Source of the DNA: Fibrobacter sp. UWB11
Lineage (GTDB): Bacteria; Fibrobacterota; Fibrobacteria; Fibrobacterales; Fibrobacteraceae
Length of the DNA stretch: 64,000 bases
Direction of reading: 5' to 3'
Assembly (NCBI RefSeq): GCF_900143015.1
Contig: NZ_FSRT01000001.1
Span: 62,001 to 126,000 of the forward strand
Shown one piece after another: positions 32,353 through 41,016 of the stretch. The notes under the pieces were generated by a model that did not search any database, was not told the origin of the DNA, and saw only the letters and a program-made list of their open reading frames with translations. The translations under genes were made by a program, and so were the position numbers. Each line of letters starts with the position of its first letter. The first letter of the stretch is position 1.

Positions 32353-33285
32353 ATGCGCTTTCTTGAAAAAATCAGTGAATTTGTGGGTAAGTGGATGGCC
32401 GTTGTTGTGCTTGTGATTGCGGCTCTTTCGCTGTTCATTCCGAAATCGACATTATGGATTGAGCTCTCGTGGGTGAATTACCTGCTGATGGTTGTGATGT
32501 TTGGCATGGGGCTTACACTCAAGTTGAGCGACTTTGCTCTGGTGTTTATGCGACCCAAAGAAATTACGATTGGATGTGCGGCGCAGTTTATCGTGATGCC
32601 GGTGCTCGCGTTTCTACTTTCCAAGATTTTTGGCCTTGATGCAGCGCTGATGGCGGGTGTGGTTCTCGTAGGCACGTGCCCGGGAGGCACTTCGAGTAAC
32701 GTTATCACTTACCTTTCAAAAGGCGACGTGGCACTCTCTGTGGGTATGACAAGCGTGAATACGCTGCTCGCTCCCGTGCTGACTCCGGCAATTACCTATT
32801 TACTGCTCCGCACGACGGTGAACGTCGATGTGATGGCAATGTTCCTTTCCATCGTGAAGGTCGTCATCGTGCCGATTGCGTTAGGGTTTGTTATCAACAA
32901 ATTCTTTGGCAAATGGACGGCGCGGGCGATTAAAGTTTTGCCGCTCGTTTCCGTGGTTGCCATCGCGATGATTGTTGCGGCCGTCGTTTCGCATAACGCT
33001 GCGAAGATTCTTTCGACCGGTTTTATCGTGTTCGCGGTGGTGATTTTGCACAACCTGCTCGGTTACGGCTGCGGCTTTGGCCTTGGAAAATTGCTGAAAT
33101 TCTCGACGCCCAAGACAAAAGCGCTCTCCATTGAAATCGGCATGCAGAATTCAGGGCTTGCCACAAGCCTTGCGGCGACTGCGTTCTCGGGCCTTGCCAT
33201 GGCTACAGTCCCCGGTGCCATATTCTCTGTATGGCACAATATCTCCGGCGCAATCCTCGCGAACGTTTATCGTAGAAAAGAATAA
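32353..33285 (+). CDS. BASS-family (bile acid:sodium symporter-like) transporter
   Basis: A 310-aa inner-membrane protein with nine or ten helices. Family motifs are MFGMGLTLKLSDF, VGTCPGGTSSNVITYLSKGDVALSV (the crossover region with the G-G-x-x-S-N motif) and EIGMQNSGLATSLA. In bacteria such proteins move pantoate/pantothenate precursors, keto acids or bile acids. The substrate here cannot be told. Confidence 0.85.
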   Translation: MRFLEKISEFVGKWMAVVVLVIAALSLFIPKSTLWIELSWVNYLLMVVMFGMGLTLKLSDFALVFMRPKEITIGCAAQFIVMPVLAFLLSKIFGLDAALMAGVVLVGTCPGGTSSNVITYLSKGDVALSVGMTSVNTLLAPVLTPAITYLLLRTTVNVDVMAMFLSIVKVVIVPIALGFVINKFFGKWTARAIKVLPLVSVVAIAMIVAAVVSHNAAKILSTGFIVFAVVILHNLLGYGCGFGLGKLLKFSTPKTKALSIEIGMQNSGLATSLAATAFSGLAMATVPGAIFSVWHNISGAILANVYRRKE

Positions 33286-33317
33286 AAACTCGGTAGAGTT
33301 AAACGTTACGTCCCTCT

Positions 33318-33350
33318 GTCATGCCCGCCTTGAGCGGGCATCTCCCTTTT
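33318..33350. repeat. GTCAT-type palindrome / bidirectional terminator
   Basis: GTCATGCCCGC-CTTGA-GCGGGCAT followed by CTCCCTTTTA, between two convergent genes. Confidence 0.65.
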
Positions 33351-33376
33351 ATGACTAAAAGTTAAAAAGTTTAAAA

Positions 33377-34111
33377 TTACTTCTTCTTTGCAGATAACTT
33401 CTTGAATTCGGCTCGTGCCTTTTTCATATCGGCAAGGAAAGTCTCGTCGTTGTGCAAACTTGCAAACGCTCCTGAAACAAGAACCTTGGAGGCATCAACA
33501 TCGCTTTGCCAGTGGAATCCAGCAATCACGCGGCTTTGTCCCCATTCATAAGCGTACTTCAACAACGCATCTTGTGCAGCGGGGTTCACCTCGATCAAGA
33601 GCAACGCCATTGACCAGGCGCGAACGGTATGTCCCGACGGGTAGGAGCCATTCGTTCTCAGCCGCTCTTCTTCGGCAGGGACAAGAGTCGATTCGTTGAA
33701 GCGGTCATAGGGGCGGCGCCTCATGTAATGCCTCTTGGGCAGGCTCCCCACCTGCTTAAGCGTCCGGATTCCGCGTTCGAGCATGTTCATGATGGCGGGC
33801 GTCTTCTTTGCCGAAATTTCCATGCCAAAAGGTTCGCTGAACATCTTGGCCATGTCCTCGATCGTTTCTACCGCCTGTGCCACGGCCAGGGCGGCACGTG
33901 CGGAATCCGCTCGCATCGCTTTGCCCCACATGTATTGCGAGATGTCGTACATGAACTGGACGGACGTTGTTTCGGGCGGTGCTGGGTAGAAGTTGAGTGC
34001 GTTCGGGAGCGCGTCTGCCTTGACGTATGGCTTTGCGTCTGCCGCAAAACTGCAAAGAGTTGCTCCGCAAATGGCAAGAGCGAAAACAGATTTTTGGAGA
34101 AGTGTAATCAT
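33377..34111 (-). CDS. Secreted PAP2-type (class A) acid phosphatase
   Basis: A 244-aa exported phosphatase; signal peptide to about residue 24. The three PAP2 motifs are present: K-x6-R-P (KRHYMRRRP), P-S-G-H (YPSGHT) and S-R-x5-H-x3-D (SRVIAGFHWQSD), with the two catalytic histidines in the second and third. The layout and the leader motif resemble PhoN-like non-specific acid phosphatases, which release phosphate from organic esters in the periplasm. It is monocistronic. Confidence 0.85.
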   Translation of the reverse strand: MITLLQKSVFALAICGATLCSFAADAKPYVKADALPNALNFYPAPPETTSVQFMYDISQYMWGKAMRADSARAALAVAQAVETIEDMAKMFSEPFGMEISAKKTPAIMNMLERGIRTLKQVGSLPKRHYMRRRPYDRFNESTLVPAEEERLRTNGSYPSGHTVRAWSMALLLIEVNPAAQDALLKYAYEWGQSRVIAGFHWQSDVDASKVLVSGAFASLHNDETFLADMKKARAEFKKLSAKKK

Positions 34112-34170
34112 ATTTTAAAGATATATTTTTAAAACGCGTGCGGATTTTTTTTGCCGCTGGGAACGCTTGA

Positions 34171-34662
34171 CTATCGGTCTCCGTAAAAAAGCTGCGTGTT
34201 GCGATGCCATGCTACTTTACGATAAGCAGGCTCCAACAGCGAATCGTTTTCGTTCATAAAGAACGTGTGCTTTTTCGTGCACATGGACACCAATTGCACG
34301 CAATAACGCGCAGTCGCTTCTGTGTGGTGCTTTCTGTGGAAGCACGAAAGCGTAAGCAAGTGGTCGTTTTCCATCGCTTTTTCAACAGCGCCACGATAAA
34401 TGCGGGGGAGGCTGCACCCGCGAATCCAGACCGCAAACGCTCCGTTCGCAAGCGCGATATCTAAAATGCGACGCTCCGCATCCGAATGGAACGTGCCCAC
34501 AAGACATTGATGATATCGTCCCATTTCTGTGGCCCATTGCTCCAGTCGATAATCATCTGCGTCAAAATCTCTCGACGCGAAAACACCGATTTTCGTTTCT
34601 GGCCCATACCACAAGCGTTTTGCCCCTGCTGTGTTGATGCCGATAAGTTTGATTCTGTTCAT
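34171..34662 (-). CDS. DprA/SMF-like Rossmann-fold protein
   Basis: A 163-aa protein. TKIGVFASRDFDADDY, then a helix with WATEMGRYHQCLVGTFHSDAERRILDIAL, then FAVWIRGCSLPRI, follows the strand-helix order of the DprA/SMF fold ('vafiGSR', 'vvSGg..G.d..ah..al', 'vlarGl'). The usual G-G-A-R-G is replaced by G-T-F-H-S, a variation seen in small DprA-like proteins of Bacteroidetes. It lacks the DprA C-terminal wing. Nucleotide or single-strand DNA binding is inferred. Confidence 0.5.
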   Translation of the reverse strand: MNRIKLIGINTAGAKRLWYGPETKIGVFASRDFDADDYRLEQWATEMGRYHQCLVGTFHSDAERRILDIALANGAFAVWIRGCSLPRIYRGAVEKAMENDHLLTLSCFHRKHHTEATARYCVQLVSMCTKKHTFFMNENDSLLEPAYRKVAWHRNTQLFYGDR

Positions 34663-34855
34663 GTTTTTGCTCCCTTAAAAAATAAAGACCGCCCCGCTTG
34701 CGCGGACTGCGATCTAATAACATCACCTTTTCTGGTGCTAAACGTAATATACAATTAAAATTTGAGAAAAACAAGTGCTGCAATTTTTTGCAAAACTGTG
34801 TGCGAATTTGCGACGCCTCTTGCGCATGCTGTTTGACTTTTGTATGTTATGCCAT

Positions 34856-35689
34856 ATGAAGTTTAAGCTCGTTTTGAAAATTGCTATACCTATTTTGCTT
34901 ATTTTGATTGCAGGAACACTTTTCTTTCTGTACTATAGCAATCGTATTCCTGAAAATGCTTTGGTGTATTATCGCATTAAAGATCACAAGGGCGAAATTT
35001 CAGTATGGCGTGCTTCTAACTGCAAGATAAAAGGGAATGAATTTCAGTGCCATGCAGAACTGTGTCCCGATGATAAATTTAAAGGTTATCCACTTTCGCG
35101 GAAATATAAACCGGACACAAATACGTATCAAGATACGGCCTACATAAATTTAAATTTTGGTCTGTTTAAGAAAACGAGTTATATCCCTCGTCCTGTATAT
35201 GCAAAATTTGACACCGCTTATTTTAAAAAACAATTTGCCTCGGTAAAGGAAGCTTTCCCTTGTTCTCATTCAAAAAAGTTTTCGTCTCCTTATGAGTTGA
35301 CTGCCATTGATTTGCCTAGAGGCGTGACTTTTTATGAACCGGGAAAGAAAAAAGACTCCAAAAAATCTGCAAAGTCAAAAGAAAAAATCGAACGCAAAGA
35401 TTCCTTAAGCACGAATATCAAGACGGAGTCTGTAATACATTCTGTTTCTATTTCATGTCCTGTGATGCGTATGCATTCGTTTCCGCACTATACGTGTTAT
35501 TGCGGCAATTATCCAACTTATTGCGGAAATCCTAAATACACGAATATGCCAGCACTTCCAGAATCTCATTTTTATGCGATGGACGTATTGTCTTTGAAGG
35601 ATAGCTCTTTCACTTGGAAATTGATATACAAGACTCCGTACAGCAAAGCCGATACGCTAGTGGTTACAACGATAGTCAAAAGAGAGTGA
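34856..35689 (+). CDS. Hypothetical single-span membrane protein
   Basis: A 277-aa protein from ATG 34856 (MKFKLVLKIAIP...); upstream in-frame starts lack support. One N-terminal transmembrane helix or uncleaved signal (7-30) is followed by a periplasmic part with paired cysteines (NCKIKGNEFQCHAELC, YTCYCGNYPTYCGN) and a Lys/Ser-rich linker (about 175-200). No family is recognised. It is followed directly by another exported protein gene (35701). Confidence 0.5.
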   Translation: MKFKLVLKIAIPILLILIAGTLFFLYYSNRIPENALVYYRIKDHKGEISVWRASNCKIKGNEFQCHAELCPDDKFKGYPLSRKYKPDTNTYQDTAYINLNFGLFKKTSYIPRPVYAKFDTAYFKKQFASVKEAFPCSHSKKFSSPYELTAIDLPRGVTFYEPGKKKDSKKSAKSKEKIERKDSLSTNIKTESVIHSVSISCPVMRMHSFPHYTCYCGNYPTYCGNPKYTNMPALPESHFYAMDVLSLKDSSFTWKLIYKTPYSKADTLVVTTIVKRE

Positions 35690-35700
35690 TGTTAAATTGT

Positions 35701-36642
35701 ATGAAACAGTTTGTTTTTATTTGGCTATTTGTTTTGCTTTTGCCGTTCTATGTGGCTGCAAAAGAACTTACCGCAATTGGGTTTGTGGAAGATAAAAAGG
35801 CTTTTGATCTTGATGGAAATTATATCCGTTTGGCGTTTGTCCGGACTGATAAAGGGTGGTTTCCATCGTGTGATTTTTCTGAAGGCGATGATGCAGGTGG
35901 AATTTTTAAAAATATAAAGTCCTGTTCGCATAAAATCATGAAGCAATCATGGCAAGTGATAAATGCCGACGGAAACCGCGTAGAGGCGGGAACGTTGGAG
36001 TTTATGCGCCGCACATGGCGTGAAATTGGACTTGCAAAAAGTTCGCGTTCAATAGAAAATGAAATTCAATTTGATTCTTTAAATCGTTCCCTAGAAACAT
36101 GGAAGGAAAATGGAAAAAGGATGCTCCCATTACTGGCGATCCCGCTTGGAACGAATGTTGAAAAAATAGAACCCATTGCAATGAACAGTTCTGCTGAACA
36201 AAAAATAAAGGATAAACTTGTAAAGCAGTACTTTAGAAAGAAACGGACTATTTGCAAATGTGATTATAACGAAAATCTTATCTCTGAAAGAGATGCCAAG
36301 TCAAGCGATGTCGTTATCAAACCGTTAGTAGGGTATAAGGATAACGTATCTTTTTATGAGGTACTTATCCCGGACACTTCTGGTTGCGGCATCTTGGATG
36401 ACGGAATGGAATTGATGGCTGTAAAGAATGGCAAAGTTGTAAATCTTACGGAATCATCTGGAATGGCTGATGACCGCCCGACTACAACTGCAATGACCCT
36501 ATTCAATAGATATGTCATTTCAACGAAAAAAATGCAAGATACCGTATATGTGTTCTTTGCTGGTGGCTATAATTTGGACGGCTACGTTCTGCTGGATTCT
36601 GAATTGAACGTGCGCGGAATTAGCACGTGGAATTATCATTAA
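35701..36642 (+). CDS. Exported hypothetical protein
   Basis: A 313-aa protein with a signal peptide (MKQFVFIWLFVLLLPFYVAA). An alternative start at 35689 overlaps the previous stop; both keep the signal. Mature part has six cysteines and alternating strands, with repeated W-F-P-S-C-D and Y-V-F-F-A-G-G-Y-N-L-D-G motifs. No family is recognised. It is probably co-expressed with the single-span protein upstream. Confidence 0.5.
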   Translation: MKQFVFIWLFVLLLPFYVAAKELTAIGFVEDKKAFDLDGNYIRLAFVRTDKGWFPSCDFSEGDDAGGIFKNIKSCSHKIMKQSWQVINADGNRVEAGTLEFMRRTWREIGLAKSSRSIENEIQFDSLNRSLETWKENGKRMLPLLAIPLGTNVEKIEPIAMNSSAEQKIKDKLVKQYFRKKRTICKCDYNENLISERDAKSSDVVIKPLVGYKDNVSFYEVLIPDTSGCGILDDGMELMAVKNGKVVNLTESSGMADDRPTTTAMTLFNRYVISTKKMQDTVYVFFAGGYNLDGYVLLDSELNVRGISTWNYH

Positions 36643-36652
36643 GAGAAAAAAT

Positions 36653-37057
36653 ATGAGCATTACTTATAAAAACACTCACGAATTCACTGAACAGGATTTA
36701 AAAGACCTGTTCCTTTCCGTTGAATGGTCATCGGGACATTTCCCCGATAAGCTCGTGGTCGCGATGAAGAATTTCAAAACCGTCATTTCGGCTTGGGACG
36801 GCGAAACGCTCGTCGGCATGATTTGCGCTATGGACGACGGCATCATGAACGCCTACGTGCATTACCTGCTCGTGCGCCCCGAATACCAGGGCCAAAGCAT
36901 CGGCAAGGAACTCGTGGAACGTGTCAAGGAAATCTACAAGAACTACCTGCGCGTAGTCGTGGTCGCCTACAACGAAGAACTCGCCTTCTATGAGCATTGC
37001 GGTTTCAAGAAAGCCGACGACGCAAGCCCTATGTTCATTACCAGCTTGTGGACGTAG
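36653..37057 (+). CDS. GNAT-family N-acetyltransferase
   Basis: A 134-aa acetyltransferase. The acetyl-CoA loop is visible in LLVRPEYQGQSIGKELVERVKEIY (motif A, R/Q-x-x-G-x-G/A with Q-G-Q-S-I-G), preceded by strand VGMICAMDDG and followed by FYEHCGFKKADDASPM (motif B). The layout is that of small GNATs acting on amines or antibiotics. The gene lies ten bases after 36642 on the same strand. Substrate unknown. Confidence 0.85.
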   Translation: MSITYKNTHEFTEQDLKDLFLSVEWSSGHFPDKLVVAMKNFKTVISAWDGETLVGMICAMDDGIMNAYVHYLLVRPEYQGQSIGKELVERVKEIYKNYLRVVVVAYNEELAFYEHCGFKKADDASPMFITSLWT

Positions 37058-37067
37058 GTGGAAAAAC

Positions 37068-37102
37068 GTCATTGCGAGGAACCGTAGGTGACGCGGCGAT
37101 CT
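37068..37102. repeat. Dispersed GTCATTGCGAGG-type repeat
   Basis: GTCATTGCGAGGAACCGTAGG followed by GCGGCGATCT, a partial palindrome of a type found in many bacteria. An inverted relative lies at 42197-42221. Confidence 0.5.
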
Positions 37103-37124
37103 ATGGATTAAAAAAGGAGAAAAT

Positions 37125-37757
37125 ATGCCATTTGATTTTAAAAAAGAATTCAAGGAATTTTATCTGCCGAAGAACAAACCGGAAATCGTCACGGTGCCGA
37201 AAGCGAACTTTATTACTGTTCGCGGCAAGGGTGACCCGAATGAAGAAGGTGGTGCTTATCAGCGTGCTTTGAACGTACTTTATGCGGTTGCATACACTCT
37301 TAAAATGAGTTACAAGACGGACTATAAAATCGAAGGCTTCTTTGAATATGTCGTTCCGCCGCTGGAAGGTTTCTGGTGGCAAGACGGAGTCGATGGTGTT
37401 AATTACTCCGACAAGTCTTCGTTCAATTGGATTTCTGCAATTCGCCTGCCAGATTTTGTAACGCAAAAAGATTTTGATTGGGCTGTAGAAACAGCAGCGA
37501 AAAAGAAAAAACTTGATTGCTTGCTCGCAAAATTTGAAACTATAGACGAAGGTCTGTGTGTACAAATGATGCATCTCGGTTCTTATGATGATGAACCCGC
37601 TAGCGTAAAGCTCATGGATGATTTTATTGCGAAAAATGGCTACGTGAACGACATAAATGGCGACCGCCTTCATCATGAAATTTATCTTTCCGATCCGCGA
37701 AAAACTGCGCCAGAAAAGTGGAAAACTGTGATTCGTCACCCGATCAAGAAGGTGTAA
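37125..37757 (+). CDS. GyrI-like small-molecule-binding protein
   Basis: A 210-aa protein of the GyrI-like/AraC-effector-binding type (COG4832-like). The family opening is EFYLPKNKPEIVTVPKANFITVRGKGDPN, then AYQRALNVLYAVAYTLKMSYK, EGFFEYVVPPLEGFWW, and the late MHLGSYDDEPASVKLM and HHEIYLSDPRKTAPEKWKTVIRHP. No DNA-binding domain is attached, so it may bind or hydrolyse a small molecule. AAAAAGGAGAA precedes the ATG. A DUF3781 gene follows after two bases. Confidence 0.8.
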   Translation: MPFDFKKEFKEFYLPKNKPEIVTVPKANFITVRGKGDPNEEGGAYQRALNVLYAVAYTLKMSYKTDYKIEGFFEYVVPPLEGFWWQDGVDGVNYSDKSSFNWISAIRLPDFVTQKDFDWAVETAAKKKKLDCLLAKFETIDEGLCVQMMHLGSYDDEPASVKLMDDFIAKNGYVNDINGDRLHHEIYLSDPRKTAPEKWKTVIRHPIKKV

Positions 37758-37759
37758 AA

Positions 37760-38005
37760 ATGGACGACAAAAAGATTCTGCTCGACAATATCGAAAAAGT
37801 CCACACGACCGAAATGGGCGTGGACCGCATCAAGCGTAATCTAAAGCTTGGTGATGTCGATGTTGTGGAATTTTGCAAAGGCAAAATTCTGGACAGCCGT
37901 TGCGATATCTACAAGCAGGGCAAAAACTGGTACTGCGAAATTGACGGTATCAAGATAACCGTAAACTCGTTCAGCTATACGATTATTACAGCCCATAAGG
38001 TGTAA
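37760..38005 (+). CDS. DUF3781 protein
   Basis: An 81-aa protein. ATG 37760 lies two bases after the GyrI-like stop. The family pattern is LLDNIEKVHTTEMGVDRIKRNL, then VEFCKGKILD and KNWYCEIDGIKITVNSFSYTIITAHKV, close to DUF3781. Function is unknown. The pairing with a GyrI-like protein suggests a shared role. Confidence 0.8.
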   Translation: MDDKKILLDNIEKVHTTEMGVDRIKRNLKLGDVDVVEFCKGKILDSRCDIYKQGKNWYCEIDGIKITVNSFSYTIITAHKV

Positions 38006-38006
38006 A

Positions 38007-39671
38007 ATGAAAAGATTCGCGTTGCTTGGAGTGATTGCTTTTGCAGCTGTTGGGATCGTTGCTTGTGGTGACGATGGAAATGGTGCTGCACCTGTGGGTG
38101 GCGAAAATAGTTCGTCATCTGTCGCGGAATCTTCGGCGGCAATGTCCTCATCGGTGGTTGCGAATTCGAGCAGTTCGGTAACGCTATATTCGTCCGCAGA
38201 AATCTCGTCGAGTACATCTGTCGATACGCTCAGAATCACATACGCTCTCAAACCTTTTGATGGGCCTCTTGCCAACCCACATAAGGGCTTCACAGTCCCG
38301 ACGGAAGGTACATGGGTTTTTGTCCCTGAATTTGAATATGGCCCTTACGGTTCCTTGAACAATAGGGCTTGGGACTTGGTTACTTACGGATCCGGTTACC
38401 AAAAGTGGAATAAATTAAATCCAGCCAAAGGTGTTTACGATTGGACGGAACTAGACAAGTTGTTGGATGCGCTCGCGGAACATAATATGGGCTACGCCTT
38501 GCGTGTGCTTCCGTATTCGCCGTCCTTTGTCAAGGGCAATGACACGCCTGAAGAAGATTACGACTGGACTCCGAAATTTGTTTATGAATCGGGTGCGAAG
38601 AAAATTACCGCCACTGTGCAGTGGAACGGCTACCGCGCCACAGTTCCCGTTTGGGACGATCCGGTTTATTTGCAGGCAGCAAAAGATTTTGGAACTGCCT
38701 TGGCGAAAAAGTACGATGGCGATCCGCGAATCGAATACATCGACATCCGCTCCTTTGGCGAGTGGGGCGAATGGCACGCCTCGCACCTGAACGGCAGCGA
38801 AATGCCTTCGGAAGCGGTTCAAATAGAAATGCTGGACCATTATGCTTCCGTTTTCAAAAAGACCTTGCTGGTCTTGCCATCAAGTGGGATGGGGAATGTC
38901 TATACGCATGCGCTTTGCCTCGGCATCACCAAGCGCGATGATGGATTCATCAGCATTCTCGGTAGGCCCGATTCGTTGGTGCGTGCTTATGAGGCCAACT
39001 TGCCGACCATCGCCGAGAATCAAGCCGGTTACGCCACCATGCTCAACAACAATGACATCATTCCTGGTGGGTATCTCAAGTGGACGCCGCAGCGTTGGGT
39101 GGATGCCATCACGACGGCTCATTTGACCTATTATGTGCTAGATCAGGATAGCGACGAAGGCTACAAATTCTACAAGGAAAACAAGGCCCTCGCCGATTCC
39201 ATGAGCAAAGTAATCGGGTATAATTTTAGGGTCGTGAGCGCAGAACTTGTGAATGTTACGGGGGCTGCAGGGATCGCCGCTGTAAATGCCGCGAATGCTT
39301 CTGTTGCAAGTACTGCCGCGACGAGCACGCTGAACATAACTGTAAAAAATACAGGCGTGGCTCCATGCTTCTTTGATGTGTACCTAGTTGCGGAATTTGT
39401 CGATAGTACAGGAACTGCATTGGCACAGCTCGGAAAAACGTTGCGCATTCCTAAGGGAACCTTTAAGGATGGAATGTCGCAGAAATTTTCGTTCTCCGGC
39501 AACCTCCCTGCTGATGGTACGGCGTCATCGGATGCGTCTGCGCAAACCACCATTCGCATCGCGCTTTCCCTCTACGAAAGTGAAGATGCCTTTAAGAACG
39601 GCAAGAATCCCACCGTTCGTTTCGACAACGACGGCCTTTTGCAGAATGCCAAATTGCTGCTGAAAGAGTGA
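38007..39671 (+). CDS. Lipoprotein with poly-Ser linker and DUF4832-type glycosidase-like barrel
   Basis: A 554-aa lipoprotein: signal peptide, lipobox VACG (Cys20), then a Ser-rich linker (35-75). The catalytic-like part starts with NPHKGF and includes GSGYQKWNKLNPAKGVYDWTELDK and YIDIRSFGEWGEWH, a TIM-barrel region seen N-terminal to DUF4832, with a candidate acid residue in GEWGEWH. The DUF4832-type beta domain follows (about 400-554: NITVKNTGVAPCFFDVYLVAEF). It is probably a surface polysaccharide-processing enzyme. Substrate unknown. Confidence 0.7.
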   Translation: MKRFALLGVIAFAAVGIVACGDDGNGAAPVGGENSSSSVAESSAAMSSSVVANSSSSVTLYSSAEISSSTSVDTLRITYALKPFDGPLANPHKGFTVPTEGTWVFVPEFEYGPYGSLNNRAWDLVTYGSGYQKWNKLNPAKGVYDWTELDKLLDALAEHNMGYALRVLPYSPSFVKGNDTPEEDYDWTPKFVYESGAKKITATVQWNGYRATVPVWDDPVYLQAAKDFGTALAKKYDGDPRIEYIDIRSFGEWGEWHASHLNGSEMPSEAVQIEMLDHYASVFKKTLLVLPSSGMGNVYTHALCLGITKRDDGFISILGRPDSLVRAYEANLPTIAENQAGYATMLNNNDIIPGGYLKWTPQRWVDAITTAHLTYYVLDQDSDEGYKFYKENKALADSMSKVIGYNFRVVSAELVNVTGAAGIAAVNAANASVASTAATSTLNITVKNTGVAPCFFDVYLVAEFVDSTGTALAQLGKTLRIPKGTFKDGMSQKFSFSGNLPADGTASSDASAQTTIRIALSLYESEDAFKNGKNPTVRFDNDGLLQNAKLLLKE

Positions 39672-39676
39672 TGTTC

Positions 39677-39697
39677 AAGGTCACAATTTGTGACCTT
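39677..39697. repeat. 21-base perfect palindrome (GGTCACAA type)
   Basis: AAGGTCACAA-T-TTGTGACCTT between the 3' ends of the DUF4832 and ORF6N genes. It closely matches palindromes inside the ORF6N coding sequence (40416, 40626) and may also act as a terminator hairpin. Confidence 0.8.
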
Positions 39698-40415
39698 AAA
39701 GTTTTAGGAAAGAACAACATTCATCATCTTAGATTTGCTAAAATCATGGGAATTAGCGTCTTGGGGGCATCCATCTTGCTAAAGGCAAAGCATTGTTTAC
39801 CCAAGTCCTTCAGTGAAGCACCGATGAGATAAAGATCCTTGTTGTCGATAATCAAAAAGCGGTCGTGCATCTTTTGGGTATAGTCCATAGATGCTGTCGG
39901 ATACTGCTTATTGAACTGTTCAACATCAGCCTGCCGTAATTCCGCTTTCGGGTGCGTATAAATCTTGACCGAGACATTCTTTTGCTTTACAGACAATCTC
40001 TCCAAAACAGATAAATCTACATATCCGTCAATAAGGACGATTTCTTTTTTTTGCCGTCTTGATGATGTTCTGGAAGAATGCGTAAGCATCGAAAATTTGT
40101 CCCTTGAAGAAAACGCCTTCCTTCGCCTTTTGAGGTGACGAATCCAACACATGGAATATCTTCGAAAAGTTTTCGTCAATCTTCCTGAATTTAGTTTCAT
40201 GCTCCAAAAATTTCGCATCGACCTTATTTTCTACCGCATCCAGGCGACTTGCAATTGCGATGTTCCTATGCAAATAATGGCGCATCTGGACAAAGGCATT
40301 CATAATTTCAATGCTGACCTTAATCGCCTTTTCGCTACGAAGAACCGCCGAAAGCATGGCAACGCCCTGTTCCGTAAAGGCATAAGGGGCATAACGTAAT
40401 CCTTTTTGGTCTGAT

Positions 40416-40442
40416 TTGGAGGTCGCAAATTGCGACCTCCAA
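40416..40442. repeat. 27-base perfect palindrome inside ORF6N gene
   Basis: TTGGAGGTCGCAA-A-TTGCGACCTCCAA, two perfect 13-base arms, coding WRSQFATSK on the minus strand. Confidence 0.9.
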
Positions 40443-40625
40443 TGCGCGAACTCCTCGTTATCCAATTGGAACATAAACATTTCAGGAAATCTTTCGCTAT
40501 TTCGATTTACCTGTTCTTTCAAGCGCTTCGTTTCCACGCCATACAACTCCGCAATGTCTCGGTCAATCATTACTTGAACATCGCGAATAACCACAATTTT
40601 GCTCGCAATTTGCGAATTGGCCAAT

Positions 40626-40652
40626 TTGGAGGTCGCAAATTGTGACCTCCAA
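40626..40652. repeat. 27-base near-perfect palindrome inside ORF6N gene
   Basis: TTGGAGGTCGCAA-A-TTGTGACCTCCAA with a single arm mismatch, 210 bases (70 codons) from the first copy and in the same reading frame, near the N-terminus. Confidence 0.9.
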
Positions 40653-40687
40653 ACGGTTTCAGATTGGACAATATTCTTTTTCATTTT

Positions 40688-40861
40688 TTATCCTCTCGGA
40701 TAGCGCAATTTCGTTCCACACTTAGGGCAACGCAGAACAAGTTCCTTAAGCCTTTTGATTTCGGCATCCTTTTCTTCCAGCACCTTGGCAAAATCTCCGA
40801 TAGCGTTTTGCCCGCCCAAATTCGGCCCGCCATTAAATTTTCCGAAAACATCTTCAAACAT
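40688..40861 (-). CDS. 57-aa zinc-ribbon-like protein, partner of ORF6N
   Basis: A short gene directly upstream of the ORF6N gene (three bases between stop and start). AAGGAGTAATC precedes the ATG. The protein has a Gly/Asn-rich start (MFEDVFGKFNGGPNLGG), a helix (AKVLEEKDAEIKRLKELV) and a C-terminal half zinc knuckle C-P-K-C-G. The single C-x2-C suggests dimeric or partial metal binding. It is probably co-expressed with the ORF6N protein. Confidence 0.65.
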   Translation of the reverse strand: MFEDVFGKFNGGPNLGGQNAIGDFAKVLEEKDAEIKRLKELVLRCPKCGTKLRYPRG

Positions 40862-41016
40862 GATTACTCCTTATAAATTTTGGTTAAACATCGCCATTGG
40901 GCGACATTTTGACAGGCCGTTGCGATTACGCTAAAAAACAGCGCACAACATGCCCTTGCTTATTTGTTATGTATTGAAAATTTCCACGCCCTGCGCGGAA
41001 TGGGATGATCTTGCAA

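Larger units (their letters stand above)
39724..40684 (-). pseudogene. ORF6N-domain / PLD-like protein gene split by a frameshift
   Basis: Two overlapping frames together give one ORF6N protein of about 320 aa. The N-terminal part (start 40684) has VIRDVQVMIDRDIAELYGVETKRLKEQVNRN, FPEMFMFQL and YAPYAFTEQGVAMLSAVL, the ORF6N DNA-binding domain of phage and accessory genes. The continuation KEIVLIDGYVDLSVLERL ... MHDRFLIIDN ... YLIGASLKDLG is a PLD-like C-terminal domain. An A8 run (T8 at 40045-40052 on the plus strand) puts the downstream part in the +1 frame, so the first frame ends after TAKKRNRPY. The repeated phrase WRSQFATSK is coded by 27-base palindromes. A second, intact member is at 62527. 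Confidence 0.8.

Noticed and set aside
40045-40052. Programmed -1 frameshift at the A8 tract
   Set aside because: The downstream half is in the +1 frame, so a -1 slip would not restore it. Transcriptional slippage or an extra base fits instead.
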